Of a stretch of 43,720 nucleotides of DNA, positions 15,976 to 23,663 are shown piece after piece. The first letter of the stretch is position 1. The number at the start of each line of letters is the position of its first letter. A model generated the notes under the pieces. It saw only the letters and a list, made by a program, of their open reading frames with translations, was not told where the DNA came from and searched no databases. The DNA lies in assembly GCA_020635825.1 (NCBI GenBank), contig JACJZA010000022.1:1-43720 (forward strand). Reading direction: 5' to 3'. This DNA is from Flavobacteriales bacterium. Lineage in GTDB: Bacteria > Bacteroidota > Bacteroidia > Flavobacteriales_E > Vicingaceae. A program made the position numbers and the translations under genes.

Positions 15976-17259
15976 ATGACTACAGCAGAATTGACAAAAA
16001 AAGATATTTTTTTAGAGACGCTTTCTACTCTTGATTTTAATGAGACCGAGCATTTTCTTGCCTTAAGAAAAAATGCTATGAAAGAATTAGAAAGCTTAGA
16101 GTTTCCAACTTCAAAAACAGAATATTGGAAATATACTAGAGTTGGAAAAATCATTAACAATAAATATGAGTTAGGAATTTCAAAAGAAGTTGATGTTCAA
16201 CCATATTTAATTGAAAATCTGGATGCAAATATTTTAGTAGTTGTAAATGGGTTTTACCAAGCTTCTTTGTCTAAAATTGATTCAGAAAGTGGAATCACTA
16301 TTACGTCTCTTTCTTATGCTAAAAAACAAGAATTAGAAGGTGTAAAAACTCATTTCAATCAATTTACTCAAGATAAATCAGAAATATTTTTAGCAATCAA
16401 TAATGTTTATCATACTGATGGAATTTACATTGAAGTAGAGAAAAACACTCAATCAACAAAACCGATTCACATTATTAATATCACAACTGGAGATAATATA
16501 CTTTCTCAAAGTAGAAATTTGGTGGTAGCAAATGTTGGAAGTGAAGTAAAAGTGATAGAATCATTTATTAATGAAGAAGGAAGTGCTAACTTCTTAAATC
16601 ATGTTTCTGAGTTTTTTGTTGCTGAAAATGCTAAAGTAGAATACAATAAAATTCAAGACAAAAAAGAAAATAATTACTCAGTTACAACTGAACAAGTCTA
16701 TCAAGAAGCTAACAGCAATTTTACAATTAATACAGCTACTTTTAATGGTGCTTTGGTTAGAAATAATCTGAATATTGAAGTAGATGCTTCTAATTGTGAA
16801 ACCAATTTGAGCGGATTGTATTTAGGTCAGAACAAAGACCACATTGATAACCATACAGTCGTTGACCATAAAAAACCACATTGTAATTCAAACGAAGTTT
16901 ACAAAGGTGTGTTAGATGATGAATCAACTGGGGTATTTAATGGGAAAGTATATGTGAGGCAAGATGCTCAAATTACCAATGCTTTTCAGCAAAATAATAA
17001 CATTTTGTTGACCGACAATGCTTCTGTAAACTCAAAACCTGAGTTAGAAATTTATGCCGATGATGTAAAGTGTAGCCATGGTTCTACTACCGGTCAAATT
17101 GATGAAGAAGCTATTTTTTATCTTCAGTCAAGAGGGATTTCCAAAAGAGGAGCTATGAAATTGATGATTAATGCTTTTGCCAAAGATGCATTAGAAAGGA
17201 TTTCTATTGAACCTTTACAAGAATATATCGACCAAAAAATTGAAGAACGATTTGCTTAA
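15976..17259 (+). CDS. sufD: Fe-S assembly protein SufD
   Basis: A 427-residue SufB-like beta-helix protein that pairs with SufB in the SufBC2D complex. Conserved SufD segments are LDYLGQ-like GLYLGQNKDHIDNHTVVDHK, the NEVYKGVLDDESTGVFNGKV stretch, and the C-terminal SRGISKRGAMKLMINAFAKD. His in the VKCSHGSTTGQIDEE motif is the residue position implicated in cluster building with the SufB cysteine. It is tightly packed between sufC (3 bp) and sufS (3 bp). Confidence 0.96.
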   Translation: MTTAELTKKDIFLETLSTLDFNETEHFLALRKNAMKELESLEFPTSKTEYWKYTRVGKIINNKYELGISKEVDVQPYLIENLDANILVVVNGFYQASLSKIDSESGITITSLSYAKKQELEGVKTHFNQFTQDKSEIFLAINNVYHTDGIYIEVEKNTQSTKPIHIINITTGDNILSQSRNLVVANVGSEVKVIESFINEEGSANFLNHVSEFFVAENAKVEYNKIQDKKENNYSVTTEQVYQEANSNFTINTATFNGALVRNNLNIEVDASNCETNLSGLYLGQNKDHIDNHTVVDHKKPHCNSNEVYKGVLDDESTGVFNGKVYVRQDAQITNAFQQNNNILLTDNASVNSKPELEIYADDVKCSHGSTTGQIDEEAIFYLQSRGISKRGAMKLMINAFAKDALERISIEPLQEYIDQKIEERFA

Positions 17260-17262
17260 TTT

Positions 17263-18498
17263 ATGATTCAAGAAAAGCAAATATTAAATATTGAGAAAAT
17301 TAGAGCTGATTTCCCCATTTTATCTCGTCAGGTAAATGGAAAACCCTTGGTTTATTTTGACAATGGAGCAACCTCTCAAAAACCGCAAGAAGTTATTGAT
17401 GTGATTGATAGATACTATCAAAATGAAAATAGCAATATTCATCGTGGCATTCATACGTTGAGTCAGGAAGCGACAACTGCTTATGAAGAAGCAAGACTTG
17501 TGGTTCAAAAATTTATCAATGCTAAACATGAGCATGAAATGATTTTTACCAGTGGAACAACCGGAGGCATTAATTTGGTGGCTTCGAGTTTTGGTAAAAA
17601 GTTTTTGAATAAAGGAGATGAGGTGATTATCTCTACGATGGAACACCATTCTAATATTGTTCCATGGCAAATGATTTGTGAAGAAAAAGGAGCTGTTTTA
17701 AAAGTGGTTCCTATCAATGATAAAGGCGAGTTTTTGATGGAAGAATATGATAAATTACTTTCAGAAAATACTAAAATAGTAGCCGTTACCCATGTTTCTA
17801 ATACCTTAGGAACTATTAATCCTGTAAAAGAAATCATTCAAAAAGCTCATCAAAAAGGTGCTTATGTATTGATAGATGGAGCTCAGGCTGTGCCTCATAC
17901 AAAAGTAGATGTACAAGAGCTGGATTGTGATTTTTATGCCTTTTCAGGACATAAAATGTTAGGACCAACTGGTGTGGGAATTTTATATGGAAAAGAAGAA
18001 GTTTTAAATCAGTTGCCTCCATACCAAGGTGGTGGAGATATGATTAAGACAGTTACTTTTGAAAAAACAACCTATAATGAGTTGCCACATAAATTTGAGG
18101 CAGGAACTCCTAATATTGTTGGAGGTTTAGGATTAGCGGCGGCCATACAATACATGAATGAAGTAGGAATTGAAAATATAGAAGCGTACGAGCATGAATT
18201 GTTGAGTTATGCTACTGTGCAAATAAAAAAAATCGAAAGAATTAGAATTATTGGTGAAGCTACACAAAAAGCAAGTGTACTTTCTTTTGTGGTGGATGGA
18301 ACCCATCCTTCTGATATAGGAATGATTATCGATAAACTGGGGGTGGCGATTAGAACAGGTCATCATTGTACAGAGCCTTTAATGAATCGATTTAATATAC
18401 CTGGTACAGCAAGAGCTTCCTTTTCTTTTTATAACACTAAAGAAGAAATTGATGTATTTATTCAGGCAGTTGAAAGAGCTGTAAAAATGTTAAGATGA
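17263..18498 (+). CDS. sufS: cysteine desulfurase SufS
   Basis: A 411-residue PLP enzyme of normal length. Lys231 in AFSGHKMLGPTG is the PLP Schiff-base residue and Cys369 in RTGHHCTEPLM carries the persulfide. MEHHSNIVPWQ and IDGAQAVPH are the standard cofactor-pocket segments. It takes sulfur from cysteine and passes it via SufE to SufBCD. It starts 3 bp after sufD. A 159-bp gap with repeat-like sequence separates it from sufE. Confidence 0.97.
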   Translation: MIQEKQILNIEKIRADFPILSRQVNGKPLVYFDNGATSQKPQEVIDVIDRYYQNENSNIHRGIHTLSQEATTAYEEARLVVQKFINAKHEHEMIFTSGTTGGINLVASSFGKKFLNKGDEVIISTMEHHSNIVPWQMICEEKGAVLKVVPINDKGEFLMEEYDKLLSENTKIVAVTHVSNTLGTINPVKEIIQKAHQKGAYVLIDGAQAVPHTKVDVQELDCDFYAFSGHKMLGPTGVGILYGKEEVLNQLPPYQGGGDMIKTVTFEKTTYNELPHKFEAGTPNIVGGLGLAAAIQYMNEVGIENIEAYEHELLSYATVQIKKIERIRIIGEATQKASVLSFVVDGTHPSDIGMIIDKLGVAIRTGHHCTEPLMNRFNIPGTARASFSFYNTKEEIDVFIQAVERAVKMLR

Positions 18499-18657
18499 GT
18501 TAAAAGTTAAAAAGTTTTTAAAGTAGAAAGTAATAAAATGATGACAGAACGACCTAAAAATATAACTACAAGGAAAAAAACTAAAGAACTTAAACTTTCT
18601 TAATAGATTTTTATCTGGATAAATTAAAACTTTACAAACATTGAACTTTCACACTTT
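18499..18657. other. gap between sufS and sufE, possible remnant of an IVS-type element
   Basis: The 159-bp gap interrupts an otherwise tight operon. Its ends (AAAAGTTAAAAAG near 18503-18515, and AAAACTTTACAAACATTG near 18626-18643) resemble the AT-rich repeats that border the four-helix-bundle gene after sufB. A 21-codon frame (18538-18603, MMTERPKNITTRKK...) is the only ORF and is not convincing. It may be a deleted copy of the same element. Confidence 0.35.
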
Positions 18658-19086
18658 ATGAACTCAATAAAAGAAATACAAGAAGAAATAGTAGAGGAGT
18701 TTGCTATGTTTGATGAGTGGATGGATAAGTATGAACACATCATTGAGTTAGGCAAAGAATTACCATTAATTGAAGAACAATATAAAACAGATGAGAACCT
18801 TATTAAAGGTTGTCAGTCAAGGGTGTGGTTGCATGCAGAAATGCAGGATGATAATATTGTTTTTACTGCCGATAGTGATGCTATCATTACCAAAGGAATA
18901 ATAGCGTTAATGATTAGAACATTTTCTAATCAAACACCTAAAGACATTGCTGAGGCTAATGTCGACTTTATCGATAAAATAGGGTTAAAAGAGCATTTAT
19001 CACCTACCCGAAGCAATGGACTTTTATCTATGGTAAAGCAAATAAAAATGTATGCGATTGCGTTTAGTGTACAGTCTAATAGTTAA
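18658..19086 (+). CDS. sufE: SufE-family sulfur acceptor
   Basis: A 142-residue protein with the SufE active-site motif NLIKGCQSRVWL, Cys52 receiving sulfur from SufS. The C-terminal helices (RTFSNQTPKDIAEAN, IGLKEHLSPTRSNGL) are typical. It stimulates SufS and shuttles sulfur to SufB. It lies downstream of sufS and upstream of the second four-helix-bundle insertion. Confidence 0.95.
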   Translation: MNSIKEIQEEIVEEFAMFDEWMDKYEHIIELGKELPLIEEQYKTDENLIKGCQSRVWLHAEMQDDNIVFTADSDAIITKGIIALMIRTFSNQTPKDIAEANVDFIDKIGLKEHLSPTRSNGLLSMVKQIKMYAIAFSVQSNS

Positions 19087-19480
19087 CAGCTAACAGCAGT
19101 ATAATGGGATTTTCTTTTGAAAAATTAACAGTGTGGCAGGATGCAATTGAATTAACAGGTTCAGTTCATCAGTTAACTTTATCTTTTCCAAAAGAAGAAC
19201 TCTATGTTTTGACAAGTCAAATTAAAAGAGCTAGTGATTCAATTGCATTAAACATTGCAGAAGGTTCAACAGGTCAGTCAGATAAAGAATTTAATCGTTT
19301 TTTAGGAATTGCTTTAAGGTCAGGAATAGAAGTGGTGTCTTGTTTATATATAGCAAAAAGAAGAGATATCATCAATGAAAAGACCTTTTTGGAATATTAT
19401 CAAACAATTGAAAAGTTAATAATAAAAATACAAGCTTTACGTAAAACTTTAAGAGGTTAACCGTTAGCTGAAAACTGAAA
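19081..19480. mobile_element. second S23/IVS-type element, between sufE and sufT
   Basis: CAGCTAAC at 19087-19094 is the reverse complement of GTTAGCTG at 19463-19470, with further partial matches outside (AGTTAACAG against AAAACTGAAAGC). These arms flank a four-helix-bundle gene. They differ in sequence from the arms at the sufB-sufC element, so the two insertions are independent. Limits are approximate. Confidence 0.5.
19104..19460 (+). CDS. four-helix bundle protein (S23/IVS family)
   Basis: A 118-residue helical protein of the same family as 14836-15180 but clearly diverged. Landmarks are FEKLTVWQDAIELTGSVHQL, LTSQIKRASDSIALNIAEGS and EFNRFLGIALRSGIEVVSCL. The conserved helix-2 pattern with NIAEG is present in both. 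It sits between sufE and sufT with short inverted repeats around it. No role in Fe-S assembly is suggested by its family; it is probably a passenger in the suf transcript. Confidence 0.9.
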   Translation: MGFSFEKLTVWQDAIELTGSVHQLTLSFPKEELYVLTSQIKRASDSIALNIAEGSTGQSDKEFNRFLGIALRSGIEVVSCLYIAKRRDIINEKTFLEYYQTIEKLIIKIQALRKTLRG

Positions 19481-19483
19481 GCT

Positions 19484-19825
19484 ATGGACAATAATGAAGA
19501 ACATAAGGACCAGTTAACTAAACAGGATGTAGAGTTACAGATTATCGAAGTGTTGAAATCGGTTTATGACCCAGAAATACCGGTAGATATTTATGAAATG
19601 GGATTAATCTATGAGATTAATTTAGATGATGAATTCAATGCTGAAATTGTGATGACCTTGACCTCTCCTTCTTGCCCTGTTGCCGAAAGTTTACCAGAAG
19701 AGGTGCGACAAAAAGTAGAAGCATTGTGGAGTGTGAAATCTTCTAAAGTAAACTTAACCTGGGAGCCTACTTGGGATAAAGAAATGATGAGTGAGGAAGC
19801 AAAATTGGAGTTGGGCTTTCTGTAA
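19484..19825 (+). CDS. sufT: SufT-like Fe-S maturation factor (MIP18/DUF59 family)
   Basis: A 113-residue MIP18/DUF59 protein (PaaD, SufT, CIA2 relatives). VYDPEIPVDIYEMGLIYEI and the motif TSPSCPVAESLPEEV with Cys64 are the family signature. Such proteins help deliver Fe-S clusters to client proteins. It ends the suf operon; the next gene, rpsP, has its own promoter. Confidence 0.93.
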   Translation: MDNNEEHKDQLTKQDVELQIIEVLKSVYDPEIPVDIYEMGLIYEINLDDEFNAEIVMTLTSPSCPVAESLPEEVRQKVEALWSVKSSKVNLTWEPTWDKEMMSEEAKLELGFL

Positions 19826-19846
19826 TAGATAAAAAGTGTCTAACAA

Positions 19847-19878
19847 TGTGGTATTTATAATTATTTTACTACATTTGC
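19847..19878 (+). promoter_or_regulatory. promoter of rpsP-rimM
   Basis: TGTG at 19847-19850, 20 bases, then TACATTTG at 19871-19878, a match to TTTG-N20-TAnnTTTG with one mismatch. It is 36 bp before the rpsP start. Confidence 0.65.
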
Positions 19879-19914
19879 AGGCTCAAAAAATAGTTAACAA
19901 TTAAATTTTAAACA

Positions 19915-20517
19915 ATGCCTACAAAAATTAGATTGCAAAGACATGGTAAAAAAAGCTACGCTTTTTTCCACGTTGTAGTAGCTGATAGTCGTGCCCCACG
20001 TGATGGGAAATTTATTGAAAAATTAGGCACGTACAATCCAAACACTAACCCTGCCACTATCGACATCGATTTCGATAGAGCGTTGCACTGGGTAAAAACA
20101 GGAGCGCAAGCTACTGATACTTGTAAAGCACTTTTATCATACAGAGGTGTGATTTACAAAAACCACTTAGATAAAGGGGTTTTAAAAGGAGCTTTAACTC
20201 AAGAACAAGCTGATAAAAAGTTTGAAGCTTGGTTAAGCGAAAAAGAAGGAAAAATCCAAGGTAAAAAAGATGGATTAACCAAAGCTGCTGAGGCGGATGC
20301 TAAAGCAAGATTTGATGCTGAAAAAGAAGCAAACGCTAAAAAAGCGGCTGAAGTTTTAGCTAAAAATTCTCCTGTTGCTGAAGAAGCTGAGGCTGCTGTA
20401 GCCGAAGCTGCCGAAGAAACTACTGAAGCAGTTGCTGAAGAACCTCAAGCAGAAGCAGAAGCTCCTGCTACTGAAGAAGCACCAGCTGAAGAAGAGAAAA
20501 AAGAAGACGCTGAATAA
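19915..20517 (+). CDS. rpsP: 30S ribosomal protein S16 with long Ala/Glu tail
   Basis: A 200-residue S16. The first 80 or so residues are the normal ribosomal protein (MPTKIRLQRHGKKSYAFFHV, GTYNPN, TGAQATDTCKALLSYRG). The remainder is a helical and then disordered Ala/Glu-rich extension (LTQEQADKKFEAWLSEKE, then repeated AEEAEAAVAEAA-type stretches). Long S16 tails are usual in Bacteroidota, so this is lineage-typical rather than odd. It is followed 6 bp later by rimM, its normal partner in ribosome assembly. Confidence 0.97.
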   Translation: MPTKIRLQRHGKKSYAFFHVVVADSRAPRDGKFIEKLGTYNPNTNPATIDIDFDRALHWVKTGAQATDTCKALLSYRGVIYKNHLDKGVLKGALTQEQADKKFEAWLSEKEGKIQGKKDGLTKAAEADAKARFDAEKEANAKKAAEVLAKNSPVAEEAEAAVAEAAEETTEAVAEEPQAEAEAPATEEAPAEEEKKEDAE

Positions 20518-20523
20518 TTTATT

Positions 20524-21063
20524 ATGAACATTGAAGAGTGCTTTTATTTAGGTTACACTTCTAAAGTTCATGCAAAGCAAGGGGAAATTGTCCTAAAATT
20601 AGACGTAGATTTTCCTGAGCGATATAAAAAACTGGAATCAGTATTAGTCCGAATGCATAAGCAGGACCAATTACTGGTTCCTTTTTTTATTAGCCAATCG
20701 CAACTTACCAATGACGGTAATCTTCGAATAAAAATTGAAGACATTAATTCGGTAGATCAAGCCAAAGAATTAATAGCCAAAGAAGTGTATTTACCTTTAA
20801 ATCAATTGCCTCCATTAAGTGGTAATCAATTTTATTTTCATGAGGTAATTGGTTTTGAAGTTGAAGATGCTGAAAAAGGAAATATTGGTAAAATAATCAA
20901 TGTGCTTGACCATCCTACACAAGCCATTTTAGAAATACAACATCCTTCTCAAAAAGAAATTTTGATTCCTATTAACGACCAAAACATTGTTGGAGTGAAT
21001 CGTGCAGAAAAACGAATTCAGGTAAAAGCCCCTGAAGGACTCATTGACATTTATTTAGATTAA
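20524..21063 (+). CDS. rimM: 16S rRNA processing factor RimM
   Basis: A 179-residue RimM. The N-terminal RimM domain begins YLGYTSKVHAKQGEIVLKLD and the C-terminal PRC-barrel contains YFHEVIGFEVEDAEKGNIGK and IPINDQNIVGVNRAEKRI. It binds S19 and helps mature the 30S head. It is co-transcribed with rpsP. Its last codons overlap the end of the convergent gene by 4 bp. Confidence 0.96.
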   Translation: MNIEECFYLGYTSKVHAKQGEIVLKLDVDFPERYKKLESVLVRMHKQDQLLVPFFISQSQLTNDGNLRIKIEDINSVDQAKELIAKEVYLPLNQLPPLSGNQFYFHEVIGFEVEDAEKGNIGKIINVLDHPTQAILEIQHPSQKEILIPINDQNIVGVNRAEKRIQVKAPEGLIDIYLD

Positions 21064-21866
21064 GTGTTCAACCACTTAATAAAACGTTTGTATAAGCTTT
21101 TTTCCTTTACTTCCGGTTGAGAAGTAACAACTGTGTTTTCTGTTGTAATTTTTTCTTCTACTTCTTGTTTTTTGGGTGGAGCCGATTTTGTTTTAGGCTT
21201 AAACTTTTGGTGGTAAAATTCTTTTTGTTTTTCCTTTCTCTTTTTCTCTTGTTCGGCTTTTTCTTTTTCTTTTTTCTGTAAAAGAATGGCTCTTTGCTTT
21301 TCTTTTTCACGCAGTCTTTTTTCTTGCTTTTCTGCTTCTATTTTAGCTTTACGAGCTTGTTCCTCTTCGCGTTTTAATCTGGCTTGTTCTTTCGCTTCCT
21401 GTTCTGCTTTTTCTTTGGCTTCCTTTTCAGCTATTCTTCTTTCGCGCTCTTCTTGTAAATTTTCTTTTTTCTTGCTCTCTAAGGTCTCCATGTCGTACAC
21501 CACACCATCTACTTCTACATTTATTTTCGATTTATCGGGTAAGTCTATTTTACCAATAATTTTAGGGCCACTCAGCGCTTCCGGTTTTACTGTTTCTATG
21601 TGTTGAGGTTCAGTTATTGTTATTTCCGAACTTGTTTCGGAATCTGTTTGTTTTTTAACCTCTGGCTCTTTTTTAGGAGCTTCTTTTTTTACTTCAGGTT
21701 CAGGACTTGGTGCTACCGGTTTAAAATGAGTGCTGATTTCTTCAATCAACTCATCTTCTACTTTGGCATTGGGGTGATGTTTAATAGCAATTCCTTTCTT
21801 TTCAAGGAAAGCGATAATTTGTTCTGGTTTTACTTCAAGTTGTCTGGATAATTGTCCTAATCTCAT
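21060..21866 (-). CDS. protein with IF2 N-terminal-like domain and charged coiled coil
   Basis: A 268-residue protein. Residues 1-48 (MRLGQLSRQLEVKPEQIIAF, LEKKGIAIKHHPNAKVEDEL) match the IF2_N-type small helical domain in style. The middle is an extremely charged helical region rich in Glu, Lys, Arg and Ala (about 130-235). The C terminus ends in a short aromatic-basic helix (SLYKRFIKWLNT). There is no GTPase domain, so this is not translation initiation factor 2. A role in RNA or ribosome binding is plausible given the domain and the rpsP-rimM neighbourhood, but not demonstrated. It is the last core-like gene before the cassette array. Confidence 0.8.
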   Translation of the reverse strand: MRLGQLSRQLEVKPEQIIAFLEKKGIAIKHHPNAKVEDELIEEISTHFKPVAPSPEPEVKKEAPKKEPEVKKQTDSETSSEITITEPQHIETVKPEALSGPKIIGKIDLPDKSKINVEVDGVVYDMETLESKKKENLQEERERRIAEKEAKEKAEQEAKEQARLKREEEQARKAKIEAEKQEKRLREKEKQRAILLQKKEKEKAEQEKKRKEKQKEFYHQKFKPKTKSAPPKKQEVEEKITTENTVVTSQPEVKEKSLYKRFIKWLNT

Positions 21867-22027
21867 GAATCACATATTTTTATGCAAAGAAAACCTTTAT
21901 TCCTTATTTTTTCAAATCTAGTTGAGGTATATTTTTAGGAGATAGCTATTATCTTGAAAAAACACGTTGAAGAATGAAATGTGTTTTTGAAAAGCTAAAC
22001 GACCGAAGCGAAGCGAGAAATGATTTA

Positions 22028-22159
22028 AGTTAACGGATGGGTATATGCAAATGTGGGCGATTGCGGGCTTCAAACCTATCAAACCGTAATGTTGTTGAAG
22101 CGGGCTACAGGCCTTGATATTAGCTCAATCTCGCCCATTTTGCATATACCGTGTTATGC
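22028..22159 (-). repeat. attC-like site A (distal end of array)
   Basis: Arms GGTATATGCAAATGTGGGCGA (22040-22060, one residue trimmed in pairing) and TCGCCCATTTTGCATATACC (22131-22150) form an imperfect stem. The right end GTTATGCACC (22153-22162) pairs across the cassette with GGTGCATAAC at 23529-23538. The left end TTAAC has no partner further left, so the array stops here. Confidence 0.75.
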
Positions 22160-22167
22160 ACCGTTTA

Positions 22168-23080
22168 TCATATGTTTTTTATAAAATCTGATTCGGAAAT
22201 AATCTCAAGTTCAGAACCTTTTTCAATCAGTTTGACTGCTTTTTCCTGTTTAGAACTCATTCCGTCTTCTCCGACTATCCTGTAATCTTGGTGTCCCACA
22301 ACTAAGAAATCTGTATTTTTATTTACTGAATTGCCATTTATGCCACCAATATCAGCAATTATCTGTTGCGCTTCCGAACGTATCATCGATGACAAAGTCC
22401 CTGTAAAAACTACTGACCTGCCGTAAAAAATACTCTCTGGATTATGCTTTTTAGGGTCTCCAACTATTTTAGTTAAATCTCTTGCTTTATGTTCTCTTTT
22501 TGTATTTGATGGTTTATAACCTCCTTTATATAATTGTCCAACTGTCGTTTTTAGTTTTTCTGGAAAATAATATATAGAATTTGTATCAGTCTGCTCTAAT
22601 GCTTTAATTGTCAACTCCGCACAAGCAATTGAATCAGCCTCTGCTCTGTGGTGATTTAGTTTAATCTTATTAATTTGACAGAGAGTTTTTAAATCATATG
22701 CTGGTAATCCTGTCCAAACCTTTTAGATAGGATATAGCTACAGGCATATTGCAAGTCTGGAAAATCAAGTTCATAATGGTCTAATGTCCATCTTAAAACA
22801 CTAAAGTCAAATCCAGCATTATGAGCAATTAAAACTGGTTTTCAATCAATGGTTTTATTGTATTCCATATCTCAGGAAATTCGGGTTCATTTTCTACATC
22901 TTCAGGAGTTATTCCATGAATCATTATGTTGAAAGGGTCAAAATATGGATATGAATAAGGTTTTATTAACCATGATTTTGAGTCAACTATTTTATTGTCT
23001 TTAACGAAAGTGAGTCCGATTTCACATGGACTGTATCTTTCTGATGTTGCTGTTTCGAAATCAATTGTTATGAAATCCAT
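22168..23080 (-). pseudogene. frameshifted DnaQ-like 3'-5' exonuclease with C-terminal BRCT domain
   Basis: Read in three frames this region gives one continuous protein of about 300 residues. The start (MDFITIDFETATSERYSPCE) is the first exonuclease motif of the DnaQ/PolC type. After a lost base at the GG run 22837-22838 the frame continues as VLIAHNAGFDFSVLRWTLDH (second motif). After another lost base at the TTTT run 22721-22724 it continues as VWTGLPAYDLKTLCQINKIK and HHRAEADSIAC (third motif). The last 80 residues (SIFYGRSVVFTGTLSSMIRS, IADIGGINGNSVNKNTDFLV) are a BRCT domain. Intact relatives resemble epsilon-like exonucleases with BRCT. Both breaks sit at short homopolymers; either recent decay or sequencing error. 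Confidence 0.8.
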
Positions 23081-23489
23081 TTTTTATTGAGTTGGGTTAA
23101 GTTTTTCTCTAATTCTCTCTGAAATGCTCCAGACAGCATAGCCAATCTTCCAAGTTCGTCTGCATCACAATTTTCTTTATCGCGCCTTAATACGAGATAA
23201 TCAATAAAATCACAAAAGTCTTTTTGGTATGCAACTGATTTTGAAATATCATCTGGATTAGGTGAAATATTTAAAAATCGCCATGCTATCCCAGAATCTA
23301 ATTTATCAAGCATTATTGTAATCAGATTTTCCAATGAGCAACATCTTCTTTAAATCTTAGCTCAATACTTGAATCAGGATTTATCTTTTTTTGCTTATCG
23401 GATTTGCTTTTAAATCGGGCAGGAATATCTATATCATCTGCAAATGATATTGCTAATCTGTTTGCTGCTATGTCAATTTGATTTTCCAT
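23068..23489 (-). pseudogene. frameshifted small protein of unknown function, upstream of exonuclease
   Basis: Two frames join into one protein of about 140 residues. The start is the ATG at 23487-23489 (MENQIDIAANRLAISFADDI), running to ...EDVAHWK. A missing base in the T4 run at 23327-23330 then shifts the frame to NLITIMLDKLDSGIAWRFLN and onward to ...LTQLNKKWIS. Without the shift the first part ends after 55 residues. The 3' end overlaps the exonuclease start by 13 bp, so the two were an operon. I recognise no domain. Confidence 0.65.
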
Positions 23490-23531
23490 TATCAATTAGT
23501 TTATTAGTTTCGATGTCGCTCCCCAAATGGT

Positions 23532-23663
23532 GCATAACGATTAGGCTATGATTTCGTTGTGGAAAATGTCGTTAGACTTTTCCGCTTAGGAAATCAAGCC
23601 GAGTAAATGTACAAAACTTTGGTTTTTGCACAAAGGAACAATGAATTATAGCCATTGTTGTAG
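23532..23663 (-). repeat. attC-like site B
   Basis: Inverted arms GGCTATGATTTCGTTGTGG and CAATGAATTATAGCC form the outer stem. The right end GTTGTAGCTA (23657-23666) is complementary to TAGCTACAAC at 25285-25294 across the next cassette. The stop codon of the FISUMP gene (23664-23666) overlaps this end. Confidence 0.75.

Noticed and set aside
17320..18366. Minus-strand ORFs across sufS
   Set aside because: They are reverse-frame shadows of a well conserved gene.
19915..20517. Unusual fusion on ribosomal protein S16
   Set aside because: Long Ala/Glu-rich S16 tails are common in Bacteroidota, so this is not a special fusion.
21060..21866. Translation initiation factor IF-2 (infB)
   Set aside because: Only an IF2-N-like start is present; no GTPase or later IF-2 domains, and the length is 268 residues.
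22168..22614. Separate BRCT-only gene
   Set aside because: The frame opens only with a TTG, and the preceding sequence in another frame continues straight into it as the third exonuclease motif, so it is the 3' part of one broken gene.
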